From Psilocybe azurescens (taxonomy: Eukaryota > Basidiomycota > Agaricomycetes > Agaricales > Agrocybaceae): a stretch of 34,712 nt of DNA. The stretch lies in NCBI GenBank assembly GCA_023853785.1, contig JAJIRX010000337.1:1-34712 (forward strand), read 5' to 3'. Below are positions 1-12,013 of the stretch, piece after piece; within the stretch, counting starts at the first letter, position 1; each line of letters begins with the position of its first letter. Under the pieces are notes generated by a model. That model was not told the origin of the DNA and did not search any database. It was given only the letters and a program-made list of their open reading frames with translations. The position numbers and the translations under genes are program-made.

Positions 1-399
1 GAGTGACCCTAGTCTTAGGCAGCCTGGGGTGAAGCGGACGCAGCACCAGCAGAGATAACTAACAAGGCGGAGGGCCCACAGGTCCAGCAGCCAAGACTAG
101 CGGTACCAGCTCTCCCTGGTTCCCACATACTCAACGCCGTTCGTAACGGCCCAGGTCCTGGGTGAAGGTAGTGAGTCAACACCAAGCTTAGTGGCAACAA
201 GCCCCGAAACGGCCTACCCCCAGCATAGCCAAACAACCACAAGCCAAGCAGATAATTGGCCCATGCCAATCACGACTGCCAAACGAGGACCCCCACAATG
301 CCCAACATCAGTTGTCAACCGACTCTCAGCTGGGGGAGCAGAGCAGGAAGGCAAACGCTTTTGGGTTCATCTCCAAAATGAGTGAAGGTAGCACAACGG
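1..399 (-). other. LINE copy A partial 3' UTR and end of ORF2
   Basis: This matches the 3' untranslated part of copies B, D, E and F, for example the block around GGATAATTGGCCCATG. No separate gene is visible. The short open frames here are not conserved between copies. Confidence 0.7.
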
Positions 400-3300
400 T
401 TGGCTGCCTAAGCTCGCAAGTCCTGGGAGGACGATAAGTCCTTTTGCAGGTGAGGATGTGCGTGCGGGTTTCCTAAGGACACCCACACAGGCACAATATA
501 GCTTCATCGTAGATTGAATCAAGAATAAGCCCAATGGGCGCATGATTCAGAATACACCTACACATGTGTGCATAGAGCTGTGGGGAGCTCATGTTTTGCG
601 AAGTGAACCCAGGGGTTATCTTTGCCCCCCAGGCTGTGCAACGGCCCTGTCGACCGTTTTGAGTTGGAGAAAGTTCCTTCCTCGATATTTGGGGTCCTGG
701 AACATAACATTCCAGGAAGCGCCCGCTGAGAGGGCAGCTGCATGCGCAGGCTGTCAATGATGTAGCTGGGCGTGGGCCCAGTGTGACTTTGAGTTTGGTT
801 GCGTACTCGTGTGCTTTAGTAATGCAGGTCCCACTGCAATTGCAAGGGGACGTACACAAAGGTGATTGACTGGCCATCCTTATGGGTGAACCAAGTCTGA
901 AGAGCCTCACAGACAGCCACAGAGTGGCCCTGTCCAGAGTGGATAGAAGGATCAACAGCTCGACGGGCAGAGGCCATCGAGTCTGTGAAGATGAAGATGT
1001 CCATGCAGTTGTCACACGAGGTCACATTAATGATTGCAGAATGGATGGCATATAGCTCTGCATCTGGGGTGGTGACTTTGCCTGCGACATGTCGGGCGCG
1101 CCAGCCTCGACTCTGCCGCTGAACAGGATGGAGGCTGCAATGGCTTGGTACCGTCCTGAGAGGGCAGACTGGCATCTGTCCCTGCGTAGTATGTCCCGAT
1201 GTTCTCCGAGATCTTATCCCAGAGCTTATCGAGGTGTTTGGTGCGCTGCTTTAATTCCTTGTTGGCATCGCCACAAGAAATCTTGCAGTCATTGAAGTGG
1301 ACTTGGTCCGCAAAGCGGTCCATCAGTCGAACACCCGGTCTGGAAAGTGGGTTCATCGGGAGTAAAGTCTCAATCAGAGCAAGGACATTAGTGTCAGACT
1401 CAAAAAGAGTCCCACTAGTGCGGAAGATCTCTGGTTCAGACATAGTCTGAATCAAGAGGGAAGGGTGCAGTGCAATAGTGCCGCAGTTAAAGCGAGAGAG
1501 GAATGCCCTCACAGGATGAGTCAGGGTCAGGGTGGCGAACCGGTAGTCGCTCGTTCAGACAGATGGCGAAGAAGAAGATTGACAGGGGGGAGGCCTGCAA
1601 GGGCCTCCACTCCACCAGTCGGAGAGGTGCGAAAAGCACCAGTAATCCACAATGCAGCGGACCGCTGCATTGTGGAGAAGATGATGAAGGGCACCTTTGC
1701 AGCCGAGCAGCTGCAAAGTACCAGAGACGGAAGCCATACGTAACTATAGGAAGTACGCGAAGCGCTGATAAAGGACGCTTCTGGACAGGGTGCAGACCTC
1801 GAGTAGAACTACCAAGCATCTTCATCGCCTTAACGGTAGACAAAGCCTTGGTAGAATAGTACCGGACATGCTCAGTAAAAGTGAGCTTGCGATCAAAGTA
1901 GAAGCCCAAGTACTGCCGGTACAACTTGGGTTTGAGAGGGGTTAGCGCCCGGTATACGGAGCATATCCCAGATCGACAGGGGGTTGTCTTTGGAGTGCGA
2001 GCGGTCGAAGTGGAATACTTCAGACTTGTCGTGCTCTAGTGCGAGTCCAAATTTCTTGAACAGTTCAAATATGACACCATAAGCCCGTTTAAGGGCTTCA
2101 CAGTTATCGAGAAGAGACTTTGATTGCACCACAAGGGTGCCATCATCGACATATGAGAGCAGGAAGCACCCACGAGTGAGTGGATCCAGCTTGAACAGCC
2201 TCATGATGAGGGTAAGGTAAAAGCGGAGAGGACCGGGGACAGGGTGGAGCCCTGTCCCACTCCTACATCTGCCTGGCGGAGGTCAGAGATGAAGTCACCC
2301 CACGTGTACTGCGTGAGAGCGACCGACCAGATAATGGGAGAAGAATTTAACGACATTGTCGCTAAACCCTAACTTCCGAAGGATAGCCATGAGAACCTCA
2401 TGGTTGGGCTGACGGGAAGAACTGAGCAACATCAAAGGCAATGACACTAGTCTTGAGTCCCTTGGCCCACCCAGCACGCACCATGTGCGTCAGGATGAGA
2501 CCGGCATCTTCGGTGGATCTTTGACGGATCCCTCCGATCTGATTTGGGTGGAAGACGTCTGAGGCGACGCCGTCAAACTGAATGCGATTGGAAAGCATTT
2601 TCTCAATCAATTTACCAACGGTGTTCAGGAGCACAATTGGCCTGAATGCCTTTGGAGCAGAGTAGTAGGGCTTGTTCAGTTTTCGGATGATAATTGACAT
2701 GGACTCCTTGAAGTGTTTAGGCCAGTGCCCCACCCTAAGGCAGGCATTGGCAAGCGCAAGTAAGACGGTGAAGATGTGGGTGGGCCCCCGCATCAACATC
2801 TTGAGATGAGACCACTTGATGTGGTCCGGCCCTGGGGCCAACACGTTGGAGCAGGAGGCTAAAGCCTCCCGCATCTCAAGTGCAGAGAAGGGGACCCATC
2901 CCCAGATGGGCAAGTCGGGGATGGAATCAAGTATGTCGATGTCAAACGGATGGTCCGACGCTGAGTTGTAAGTGTTGTGGAGTGCGTCCCACAACTGAGG
3001 AAGAGCGTGACAAGGCTGCCCCTGATACTGAATAGCCTCACACAGTGGTAACTTGCGCTGTTGAACCCATGACATAAGGTCCCAAGTGCGCTTGTTGGTT
3101 ATGGATATTTCTGTGATTCTAGAATCAAAGAAAACCCATTTGGCGTTTTTGACCGCCTTTCGATATAGCTTCCAGTCTTCTGGGAGACCATGTTCCCGGT
3201 AAGCCTGAAGCACAACTGAGCACTCATCCGTCCACCATGGTTTTGAGCACCTCGTAATAGTGACCTCTCTGGAGCAGGCTTCCCATGCTGCAGAGAAAGA

Positions 3301-4207
3301 ATCCGCAATAGCTTGCGCCCACTGCATCGATCTGGTCGGGTGTGTCGAGGGGGGCGTGTTCATCCACTTTCATGGCGAACTCCCCTTTGATAACTCTGAC
3401 AAAGCGGATTTGCTCCTCTCTGTCAGCTTTGAGAGCTCTGCGGGGTGTGGCCCCAGAATCAGCAGAGATCGATAAAGTGGTAGCGAGTGGGATGTGATCC
3501 GACTTCGCCCTGAGCGTTGTGCACCCGGGTGACCTGCGCTGTCAGGGTCTGATCCGGTTGAATGAATACCAAGTCAATCACTGTTGAGCAAAAGCCTTGG
3601 ATGCGGGGGGTAAAAGGTTGGCCCCGGGTTCACAAAAGGAGCCCGTTGCAAGCCTAATTCCGCTGCAGTGTTGAGGAGCTGAGTGGCAACTCCTGGATGG
3701 CTGCAATGGCCTCCATCCCATTCCTGGGAATGGATGTTGAAATCTCCCCATGTAGATGAAGGGCAGAGTGAGGCCGCCTCCTCCGGCAAGGAGGAGGGCG
3801 GCCGTATGGGTCTCGTCTGAATAGACATTCATTAAATTATAGCTCTGTCCGTTTGCGAACAGGCTGAGGATTAACACATTGCGATGATCAACAAGATTGC
3901 GACGCATCGAGGGGCGAAACTCTTTCAAGCGGTTAGACACATAGGCCATAACCTTTGGGCAAGTATCGGGTTCAGGATTGCGTACCATAGGCAGCCAAGC
4001 TGGATGCAATGGGGCACTGATAACATCATTGCCAGACTTATGAGAAGTGGACGGTGTGGTACGGACAAACCTCCAGGGAGGTTCTTGGATAAAAACAATA
4101 TCATATGCTAATACAAAATGTTCGAGTATAGTTTCTACGCTTAGGCTGGACTTTGCGCAGTTGAAACTCAAAATTCTAACCGGAAGGTCCTGGACGGTTT
4201 GACTCAT
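400..4207 (-). pseudogene. LINE copy A ORF2 (endonuclease-RT-RNase H), frameshifted
   Basis: ORF2 would cut the target and reverse-transcribe the LINE RNA at the nick. The start ATG at 4205-4207 follows the ORF1 stop by one base. The N-terminus is an EEP (APE-like) endonuclease: motifs FIQEPPW, GDFNIHSQEW, IDLVF and a later SDH. The reverse transcriptase starts near 3363 and contains FRPIVLLNTVGKLIEKML, AFDVAQFF and the catalytic YVDD at 2142-2153. RNase H follows at about 780-1240 with ELYAIHSA and IFTDSMASARRA. A C-terminal CPCG-type zinc motif lies near 440-520; in this copy its Trp codon is a TAG stop (473-475). Frames change near 3760, 3400, 2400, 2200 and 1500, so no intact protein is made as the sequence stands. 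Sisters are copies B, C and F. Confidence 0.88.
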
Positions 4208-4211
4208 CCTA
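4205..4211 (-). promoter_or_regulatory. ORF1 stop / ORF2 start junction TAGGATG
   Basis: On the minus strand the ORF1 stop TAG, one G and the ORF2 ATG follow directly. The same seven bases occur at this point in copies C and F. This fixes the ORF2 start and suggests coupled termination-reinitiation, as known for some other LINEs with abutting ORFs. Confidence 0.75.
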
Positions 4212-6126
4212 GTGACTGCTGGTTAGGGATTGACGGTGCACAAACGAATTCGCTCGTACCTGATGATATTTCTCGACATGCCAAAGCTGATCGAACCTGT
4301 GACTCCAGAACATGCAAGTGCGCTCATGGGCACCATGATTCTTTCCGCAATTTGGGCAGCGAGGGGTATGAGGGCAAGGCTCCCCACCAGGTGTTGGTGC
4401 CTGTGGAGGGTCCGCCTTCGGATTGCCCTTGCAGCAGCCTGCAACGGCGCTGATGCTCCTCCAGCTTGTGAGGACCAGAGCATCGTGGACATTTCGCCAC
4501 GACCGGCGTGGCAGCGGCCGACAGGATGACCCCACTTCCAACAACGAGTGCAGAGGGGGACGCCGGAGCTCTTTGAACTAGAACGTATCCAGAGGGGTGA
4601 CCCCTGAACATGAACTGTTTGTCGACAAGCTGGCAAGCGTGGGCACCAGAGGCGGTGTCCCAGATGTCAAAGAAAGCAGTAGCGGTGGTGCTTGCCTTGG
4701 AAGTGCGAACTACGCCGGAGGATCCCCGCATAGAATGTGCGATGAAGACCAAATGGGAGAGGCTTTGAGTGCCGAAGCAACTTCTTCCTGTTCGGTGAGG
4801 TGATCCAGGTCGTAGTGAGTACCTTGGAATCAAGGAACGTCAACAATTCGCAAGAACGACTTGGACGTGGGCATGCCAACCCACGGCGTAAACTTGTAGT
4901 GGGTCTTGAAATGAGCAGTGACTGCACCACGGAGAATCTCCGTGTCACGTTTGCTGGGAACTTTGTCGGTGGGTACGGAGTACCCATCGTAGGCAACTTT
5001 CAACACCGAGGACCTTAACGTGAAGGCCCTGGCAGAGGAGGACGTCAGCAGACAAGTCCTTGAACAGGGTGGTGAGATTAGTGTCTTCGCATGATCCCCC
5101 ACGTCGATAAGCATCTGGCGCCGAGAGGGGCCATGTGCAGTGTAGTCCAGAATCCTCCTACCCTTGGCGGGAGGGGGGGCGGGACAGAGGGGCAGCCGGC
5201 GTAGCTGGCCGCTGGATGTGTGCCTTCTTGCGAGTAGCCTCAGCGTAAGAACGCAGGGCAGGACGCACGGGGCGGGAGGAGGAGGGAGGCACTGGAGGGG
5301 GCCTCTGATTGGGCACGACCGGCTTCTTGGCCGGAGGGCGGGGTTGAGGAGGAGCAGGGGGAGGAGGAGGGCTTGTCAGCCTGCCCTTTCCCTTTGTCCT
5401 GCTGTGCTCGAATAGGAGGCCTGGCCTGCGCGCTCCTACGAGAGGAGCGAACAGGTTCAGCCAGGGTCATAACGACATCGTCATCGCCAGCACCACTGTG
5501 GTCAGACCAAGCGGGGGGGGAGGAGATGTGGAGAGGGTCTGGAGAAGTAGGACCGATGGCCAGTGGCCTTCGAATGGTGCCCTCTTCTGCAGCGAAAATC
5601 TCTGCAATCGCACGGATTGGGAGGATGTTTTCGGGAGTGGGCGTGGTGCCCAGGTCCCCATTGAAGGCGTCACAGGTGAAATCAACCACCGCTTGAGCCA
5701 GGGATGCCCCCATGGGGGACAAATGAAGGTCGATGTGAGTAGAATTGACATACCCAATGATCGTCCTGAGTGCTCCCATAATCCTTTGACTATCTTCTAC
5801 CACATCGGAATCACCGTAACTGAGTGATAGGTATGAGGGGGAGTCCTCCATATCTTCGTCCTCAGACCTCGCCGGCGAAGGAGCATCGGAGGGCTGGGCG
5901 GTGTTGTCCCTGGCAGTAACCGTGGGAGTACGATGATGAGACGACTGCCTTGAAGATGTGGCAGAGCGACTGGGTTGGTGGTGCGTGCCCCACGTAAAGC
6001 AGGGACCGGGCCTTGACTATAGGTGTCTCGAACAGCAGGAGCTCCCGCTGTAGGGACCGGGGATGCAGTTGACGAAGGTTGAGCTGCGGGGGATCTGGCT
6101 GAGGAGGTCACTGACCGAAAAGGGGT
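4209..6126 (-). pseudogene. LINE copy A ORF1 (gag-like RNA-binding protein), broken
   Basis: ORF1 proteins of this LINE type bind element RNA and form the ribonucleoprotein. The N-terminal half is low-complexity and rich in Pro/Ser (PSSTASPVPTAG, then an acidic SYGDSDVVEDS stretch near 5800) and is probably disordered. A central conserved segment (VPTDKVPS, TAHFKTHYKFTPWVGMP, about 4830-5000) is shared by all copies. The C-terminus carries three zinc knuckles: CTRCWKWGHPVGRC (C-x2-C-x4-H-x4-C), CPRCSGPHKLEEH and CPNCGKNHGAHERTC. It ends with SLTSSH and TAG at 4209. The first ~30 codons present in copies B and C are deleted, and several frameshifts interrupt the rest. Confidence 0.8.
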
Positions 6127-6142
6127 ACCAGAACAAGAAAGG

Positions 6143-7162
6143 ATGGTCTACATCTACTCTGATGGCCATGTTCACATGTTTGTGCCCATTTACATCGATG
6201 ATATCACTATAGCTTGCAAAGACGGAGCTGCGATTGATAGAGCGGTCAAGCAGTTAGCTGAACACTTCAAATGCAGAGATTTTGGTCCAACGGAGTTCCT
6301 GCTTGGTGTAGGCATCACCAGAGATCGCAAATCGCACACAATTGCTCTACACCAACACCAATTCATTCTAGACATTCTAGAACGCTACAACATGACTGAT
6401 TGCAGCCCTGTGTTGACTCCTATGATTCCTGGCACCATTCTCACCAAGGAAATGGGCGCTTCATCACCAGAAGATTTGCAATTCATGCAAAATGTTCCCT
6501 ATCTCAGCTGTATTGGTTCGCTTCAATATCTCGCCTCCATGACCTGCAGTGACATTGCACATGTTGTTGCCTATCTTGCACGCTTTAACAGCAATCCTGG
6601 TCCGAAGCACTGGGCAGCAGTCAAACATCTTTTGCGCTATTTGAAGGGTACGCTTGATCACAAGTTGCACTACTTGGGCGAGCTGGGTCTAGATATGTTC
6701 AGCACCTACTGTGATGTGTCTCATGGCGACTGCAAAGACACTGGACACTCTACAGGTGGTTATGTGACAATTATGGCTGGTGGTGCAGTTGGCTGGAGCA
6801 GCAAACTGCAAGGAATTGTTGCACTTTCTACCGCTGAAGCAGAGTTCATTGCAGCTGTTGAAGCAGGCAAGGAGATTGCATGGATGCGCAACATTCTGCA
6901 CGAATTTGGCTACCACATTGATAAGCCTTCGACTCTTCACATTGACAACCAATCTGCGATCAGCATGTCCAAGAATCCTGAACACCATGGACGCATGAAG
7001 CACCTGGACCTGCACTTCTACTGGCTGCGCGACACAGTAAATGACAAGATGATCAACCCTACCTTTGTTTCAACTGATGAGCAAGTTACAGACATTCTTA
7101 CCAAGCCTCTGCCTGCTGTGAAGGTTGAGTTCTGCAGAGAGGAGATGGGGATTTATGTTTAG
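6143..7162 (+). pseudogene. copia-1 pol fragment (RT C-half and RNase H), 5'-truncated but open
   Basis: This is an open frame of 339 codons whose first ATG is fortuitous, because the natural polyprotein extended upstream. It starts at YIYSDG and contains the RT catalytic box VPIYIDDITIAC (residues 14-25), then the connection region with GSLQYLASM and ARFNSNPGPKHWAAVKHLLR. RNase H follows with STYCDVSHGDC, LSTAEAEFIAAVEAGKEIAW and HIDNQSAISMSKNPEHHG. The end, TKPLPAVKVEFCREEMGIYV and TAG, is typical of copia polyproteins. It is the best-preserved copia-1 pol stretch in the window, with no internal frameshift over about 1 kb. It cannot encode a working RT alone because the fingers and part of the palm are missing. 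Confidence 0.93.
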
Positions 7163-7198
7163 AGTATATTTCATTTTTATTTATTGCTGAGACTGTTC

Positions 7199-7211
7199 AG
7201 ATCACGGGGGA
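7199..7211 (+). promoter_or_regulatory. copia-1 polypurine tract
   Basis: GATCACGGGGGA lies directly before the 3' LTR, the usual place of plus-strand DNA priming. The equivalent in the minus-strand copy is at 19220-19232. Confidence 0.7.
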
Positions 7212-7463
7212 TGTTAGAATTGATATTTCAGACTCAGACTGATGGGATCACATGACAGACACCTATGTAGCTGTAGCACACTGCTTGAACTCCTTAGTTA
7301 AACACTTTGGACTTCAGGCAAGTAGATAGCATAGTTCAGTCTCAATACACTCAGTTACTCACTTCGGACATCAGGCCCTCATTGCCACTCTGTCTGATAC
7401 AGTGTGACCACAAAACTCGGACCACAGCTGTCTCGCACGTTTCCGAACTCGCCACCTTTAACA
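7212..7463 (+). repeat. copia-1 3' LTR (252 bp)
   Basis: It begins TGTTAGAATTG and ends CCTTTAACA (TG...CA). The same 252 bp unit recurs on the minus strand at 17515-17766 and 18968-19219. It contains two diverged copies of a motif ending GGAC(T/A)TCAGGC (7298-7320 and 7352-7375), shared with the copia-2 LTR. Confidence 0.92.
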
Positions 7464-9948
7464 AGTACCAAAGACGAAAGCCATACGTAACTATAGGAAG
7501 TACGTAGGCGCTGATAAAGGACACGCTTCTGGACAGGGTGCAGACCTTGAGTAGAACTACCAAGCATCTTCATCGCCTTAACGGTAGACAAAGCCTTGGT
7601 GGAGTAGTATCGGACATGCTCAGTGAAGGTGAGCTTGCGATCAAAATAGTAACCCAAGTACCGCCAGTACAACTTGGGTTTGAGAGGGGTCGCGCCGGTA
7701 TACGGAGCGTAACCCAGATTGACAGGGGATTGTCTTTGGAGTGTGAGCGGTCAAGTGGAATACTTCAGACTTGTTGTGCTCCATTGCGAGTCCAAATTTC
7801 TTGAACAGTTCGAATATGACACTAGGCCCGTTTAAGGGCTTCACAGTTATCGAGGAGGGACTTTGATTGCACCACAAGAGTGCCATCATTGACATATGAG
7901 AGCAGGAAGCACCCACGAGTGAGTGGATCCAACTAGAAGAGCCTCATAATGAGGGTAAGGTAAAGAGCAGAGAGGACCAGGGACAGGGCTCCGCCCTGTC
8001 CCACTCCTACATCTGCCTGGCGAAGGTCAGAGACGAAGTCACCCCATGCATACTGCATAGAGCGACCGACCAGATAGTGGGAGAAGAATTTAACGACATT
8101 GTCGCTAAACCCTAGCTTCCGGAGGATAGCCATGAGAACCTCATGGTTGAGCAACAGGAAGAACTGAGCAACATCAAAGGCAATGACACTAGTCTTGAGT
8201 CCCTTGGCCCACCCAGCACGCACCATGTGCGTCAGGATGAGACCGGCATCTTCGGTGGACCTTTGACGGATCCCTCCAATCTGATTTGGGTGGAAGATGT
8301 CTGAAGCGACGCCGTCAAACTGAATGCGATTGGAAAGCATTTTCTCAATCAATTTACCAACGGTATTCAGGAGCACAATTGGCCTGAATGCCTTTGGAGC
8401 AGAGTAGGAGGGCTTGTTCGGTTTTGGGATGATAACCGACATGGACTCCTTGAAGTGCTTAGGCCAATGCCCCACCCTAAGGCATGCATTGGCAAGCGCA
8501 AGTAAGACGGTGAAGACGTGGGTGGGCCCCCGCATCAACATCTTGAGATGAGACCACTTGATGTGGTCCGGCCCTGGGGCCAACATGTTGGAGCAGGAGG
8601 CCAGAGCCTCCCGCATCTCAAGTGCAGAGAATGGGACCCATCCCCGAACGGGCATGTCAGGGATGGAATCAAGAATATTGATGTCGAACGCGTGGTCCGA
8701 TGCCGAGTTGTAAGTGTTATGGAGAGCATCCCACAACTGAGGAAGGGTGTGGCAAGGCTGCCCCTGATATTGAATAGCCTCGCATGGGGTAACTTGCGCT
8801 GTTGGACCCATGACATGAGGTCCCAAGTGCGCTTGTTGGTGATGGATATTTCTGTGATCCTAGAATCAAAGAAGACCCATTTGGCGTTTTTGACCACCTT
8901 TCGATATAGCTTCCAGTCTTCCGGGAGACCATGTTCCCAGTAAGCCTGAAGCGCAACTGAGCACTCATCCGTCCACCATGGTTTTGAGTGCCTCGTAATA
9001 GTAACCTCTCTGGAGCAGGTTTCCCATGCTGCAGAGAACGAATCAGCAATAGCTTGTGCCACCGCGTCAATCTGGTCAGGTGTGTTGAGAGGAGCATGTT
9101 CGTCCACTTTCATGGCAAACTCTCCTCAATGACTCTGACAAATTGGATTTGCTCCTCTTTGTCAGCTTTGAGAGCTCTGCGGGGCGTGGCCCCAGAATCA
9201 GCAGAGATCGATAGAGTGGTAGCGAGCGGGATGTGATCCGACTTCGCCCTGAGCATTGTGCACCCGGGTGACCTGTGCTGTCAGGGTCTGGTCCGGTTGA
9301 ACGAATACCAAGTCAATCACTGTTGAGCAAAATTCTTGGATGCGGGGGTAGAAGGTTGGCCCCGGGTTCACAAAAGGAGCCCGTTGCAAGCCTAGTTCCA
9401 CCGCAGTGTTGAGGAGTTGAGTGGCAACTCCTGGATGGCCGCGATGGCCTCCATCCCATTCCTGGGAGTGGATGTTAAAGTCCCCCCATATAAATGAAAG
9501 GTGGAAGTGAGGCCGACTCCTCCTGGCCGGAGGAGAGTGGCTGTATGGGTTTCGTCCGAGTAGACGTTCATCAGGTTATAGCACTGTCCGTTTCGCGAAC
9601 AGGCTGAGGATTAACACATCACGGTGATCAATAAGATCGCTGACGCATCAAGGGGCGAAACTCCTTCAAGTGGTTAGACACGTAGGCCATAACCCTTGGG
9701 CTAGTATCGGGTTCAGGATTGCGTACCATAGGCAGCCAAGCTGGATGCAATGGGGCGCCGATAACATCATCGCCAGCCTTACGAGAAGTGGACGGTGCGG
9801 TGCGTACAAACCTCCAGGGAGGTTCTTGGATAAAAACAATATTGTATGCTAATACAAAATGTTCGAGTATAGTTTCTACGCTTAGGCTGGACTTTGCGCA
9901 GTTGAAACTCAAAATTCTAACCGGAAGGTCCTGGACGGTTTTACTCAT
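7464..9948 (-). pseudogene. LINE copy C ORF2, 3'-truncated and frameshifted
   Basis: It starts at the ATG 9946-9948, one base after the ORF1 stop. The endonuclease begins MSKTVQDLPVRILSFNC and keeps the FIQEPPW catalytic Glu. Its distal part (NPGPTFYPRIQEF, IDLVFVQPD) is in another frame near 9198-9401. The RT is open over 7933-8826 and includes FRPIVLLNTVGKLIEKML and AFDVAQFFLLLNHEV. The YVDD region, around 7890, is damaged: a stop follows DPL and the codon for YVDD reads with an Asn (YVNDG). RNase H and the zinc motif are absent. Confidence 0.85.
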
Positions 9949-9952
9949 CCTA
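9946..9952 (-). promoter_or_regulatory. ORF1/ORF2 junction TAGGATG, copy C
   Basis: The ORF1 stop (9950-9952) and ORF2 ATG (9946-9948) are one base apart, as in copies A and F. Confidence 0.75.
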
Positions 9953-11871
9953 ATGACTGCTGGTTAGGGATTGATGGTGCGCGAACGAATTCGCTCGTAC
10001 CTGATGATAATTCTCGACATGCCAAAGCTGATTGAACCTGTGACTCCAGAACACGCAAGCGCGCTCATGGGCACCATGATTCTTTCCGCAATTTGGGCAG
10101 CAAGGGGTGTGAGGGCAGGGCTCTCCACCAGGCGTCAGTGCCTGTGGAGGGTCCGCCGGATTGCCCTTGCAGCAGCCTGCAACGGCGCTGATGCTCCTCC
10201 AGCTTGTGAGGACCAGAGCATCGTGGACATTTGGCTGTGACCACGCGGCAGCAGCTGACGGGATGACCCCACTTCCAACACCGAGTGCAGAGGGGGATGC
10301 TGGAGCTCTTTGAACTAGATACGTATCCAGAGGGGGGCGACCCCTGAACATGAACTGTTTGTCGACGAGCTGGCGACCGCGGGCACTGGAGGTGGTGTCC
10401 CAGATGTCAAAGAAAGCAGTAGCAGTGGTGCTTGCCTTGGAAGTGCGAACTACGCGGGGATCCCCGCATAGAATGTGCGATGAAGACCAAATGGGAGAGG
10501 CTTTGAGTGCTGAAGCAACCTCTTCCCATTCAGTGAGATGATCCAGGTCGTAATGAGTACCTTGGAACCGAGCAACATCGACAATTCGTAAGAACGACTT
10601 GGACGTGGGCATGCCGGCCCAGGGCGTGAACTTGTAGTGGGTCTTGAAATGAGCAGTGACGCGCTGCGGAGGATTTCCGTGTCACATTCACTGGGGACTT
10701 TGTCGGTGGGTACGGAGTACCCATTGTATGCAACTTCAACACCAAAGACCTTAACACGAAGGCCCTGGCGGAGGAGGACATCGGCAGACAAGTCCTTGAA
10801 CAGGGTGGTGAGATTAGCATCTTCGCATGATCTCCCATGTCGATGAGCATCTGGCGCCTTGAGGGGCCATGTGCAGTGTAGTCTGGGATCCTCCTACCCT
10901 TGCGGGAGGGCAGCCAGCATAGCTGGCTGCTGGATGTGCACCTTCTTGTGAGCGGCCTCAGCGTAGGAGCGGGGCAGGACTCACGGGGCGGGTAGATGTG
11001 GGAGGAACTGGGGGGCCTCTGATTGGGCACGACCGGCTTCTTAGCCAGAGGGCGGGGTTGAGGAGGAGCAGAGGGAGGAGGAGGAGGCTTGTCAGCCCGC
11101 CCTTTCCCTTTATCCTGCTGTGCTTGAATAGGAGGCCTGGCCTGCAGCGTTCCTACAAGAGGAGCAAACAGGTTCAGCCGGGGTCATAACAATGTTGTCA
11201 TCGCCAGCACCACCATGGTCAGACCAAGCGGGGGGGGAGGAGATGCGGAGAAGGTCTGGGGAAGCAGGACCGATGGCCAAAGGCCTTCGAATAGTGTCCT
11301 CTTCTGCAGCAAATAGGTCCGCAACCGCACGGATTGGGAGGGTGTTATCAGGAGTGTGAGTGGTACCCAGGTCTCCAGTGAAGGTCTGGCAGGTGAAATC
11401 CACCAATGCCTGAGCCAGAGATGCCCCCATAGGGGACGAATGAAGGTCGATGTTAGATGAGTTGACGTACCCAACAATCGTCCTGAGCGCCTCCCAATAT
11501 CCTATGGCTATCTTCTACTACATCGGCATCGCCGTAACTGAGTGATAGGTATGAGGGGGAGTCTTCCATATCTTCGTCCTCAGACCTTGCCGGGGAGTCA
11601 GAGGGCTGGGCAGTGTTGTCCCTGGCAGTAACCGTGAGAGTGCGATGACGAGTCGACTGCCTCAAGACGTGGCAGAGCGACTGGGTTGGGTGGTGCGTGC
11701 TCCTCATGAAGCAGGGACCGGGCCTTGACTATAGGTATCTCAAACAGCAGGAGCACCTGCTGTAGGGACCGGAAATGCAGTCGACAAAGGTTGAACTGCG
11801 GAGGGTTTGGCTCTGGAGGACACCGTCTGAAAAGGGGACGGTGGCCTTGTGGGTTGCTGTTTAGGCGGCAT
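9950..11871 (-). pseudogene. LINE copy C ORF1, frameshifted
   Basis: The start ATG (11869-11871) corresponds to 18672-18674 in copy B, and both follow a 5' UTR of about 142 bp. The Pro/Ser-rich N-terminal half, the acidic stretch near 11550 and the middle block (VPTDKVPSECDTEIL near 10700) are present. The zinc region runs from about 10330 to 10030: CPNCGKNHGAHERAC is intact, while the first knuckle is disturbed by indels. The end is SLTSSH then TAG. Several frame changes make it non-coding as read. Confidence 0.78.
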
Positions 11872-12013
11872 AGCTCAGTTGAACCAGGCTAGTACTACCG
11901 GTGGTGGTAATGCTGGTGGTGGTTACCCAAGTAAAACTTTGTGTAGAATGTTTGCGACAATGAGCAGAAATTTCTCACGGTGGATACGTGGCAGTACCGG
12001 AACAAGAAAGGAT
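11872..12013 (-). other. LINE copy C 5' UTR
   Basis: These bases lie upstream of the ORF1 ATG and match 18675-18817 in copy B, including GGCAGTACCGGAACAAGAAAGG at the outer edge. Any internal promoter of the LINE would lie here, but I see no clear TATA box. Confidence 0.65.

Larger units (their letters stand above)
1..6144 (-). mobile_element. LINE copy A (RNase H-bearing non-LTR retrotransposon), 3' end outside window
   Basis: Read on the minus strand this is a LINE with ORF1 (zinc knuckles) followed by ORF2 (endonuclease, reverse transcriptase, RNase H, terminal CCHC-like motif). Position 1 corresponds to about 12709 in copy B, so only about 310 bp of 3' UTR and the A-rich tail should lie to the left of the window. 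The 5' end stops at the same sequence as copies B and C (GAACAAGAAAGGATG on the plus strand), then gives way to a plus-strand copia fragment. Compared with B and C, about 200 bp holding the 5' UTR and first ORF1 codons are missing just inside the 5' end. The Tad/I-type assignment rests on domain order and the RNase H domain; the exact clade is not determined. Confidence 0.9.
6144..7463 (+). mobile_element. Ty1/copia family-1 fragment: RT end, RNase H, PPT and 3' LTR
   Basis: This is the 3' part of a plus-strand copia element. It begins inside the reverse transcriptase just before the YIDD box, at the 5' end of LINE A, and ends with a complete 252 bp LTR that touches LINE C. A simple reading is that copia inserted into LINE C and LINE A then inserted, antisense, into the copia RT. 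The missing 5' half would then lie to the left of the window. Confidence 0.9.
7464..12013 (-). mobile_element. LINE copy C, lacking RNase H and 3' end
   Basis: The 5' end is complete (5' UTR 11872-12013), but the 3' part is cut off in the RT thumb region at 7464, exactly where a copia-1 LTR ends. The rest of LINE C is expected beyond the other end of that copia insertion, left of the window. The 5' flank is copia-1 gag (12014-12399). Confidence 0.9.

Noticed and set aside
5373..5851. Long plus-strand open frames in the Pro/Ser-rich LINE ORF1 region
   Set aside because: They are antisense to ORF1, differ between copies, and arise from GC-rich low-complexity sequence.
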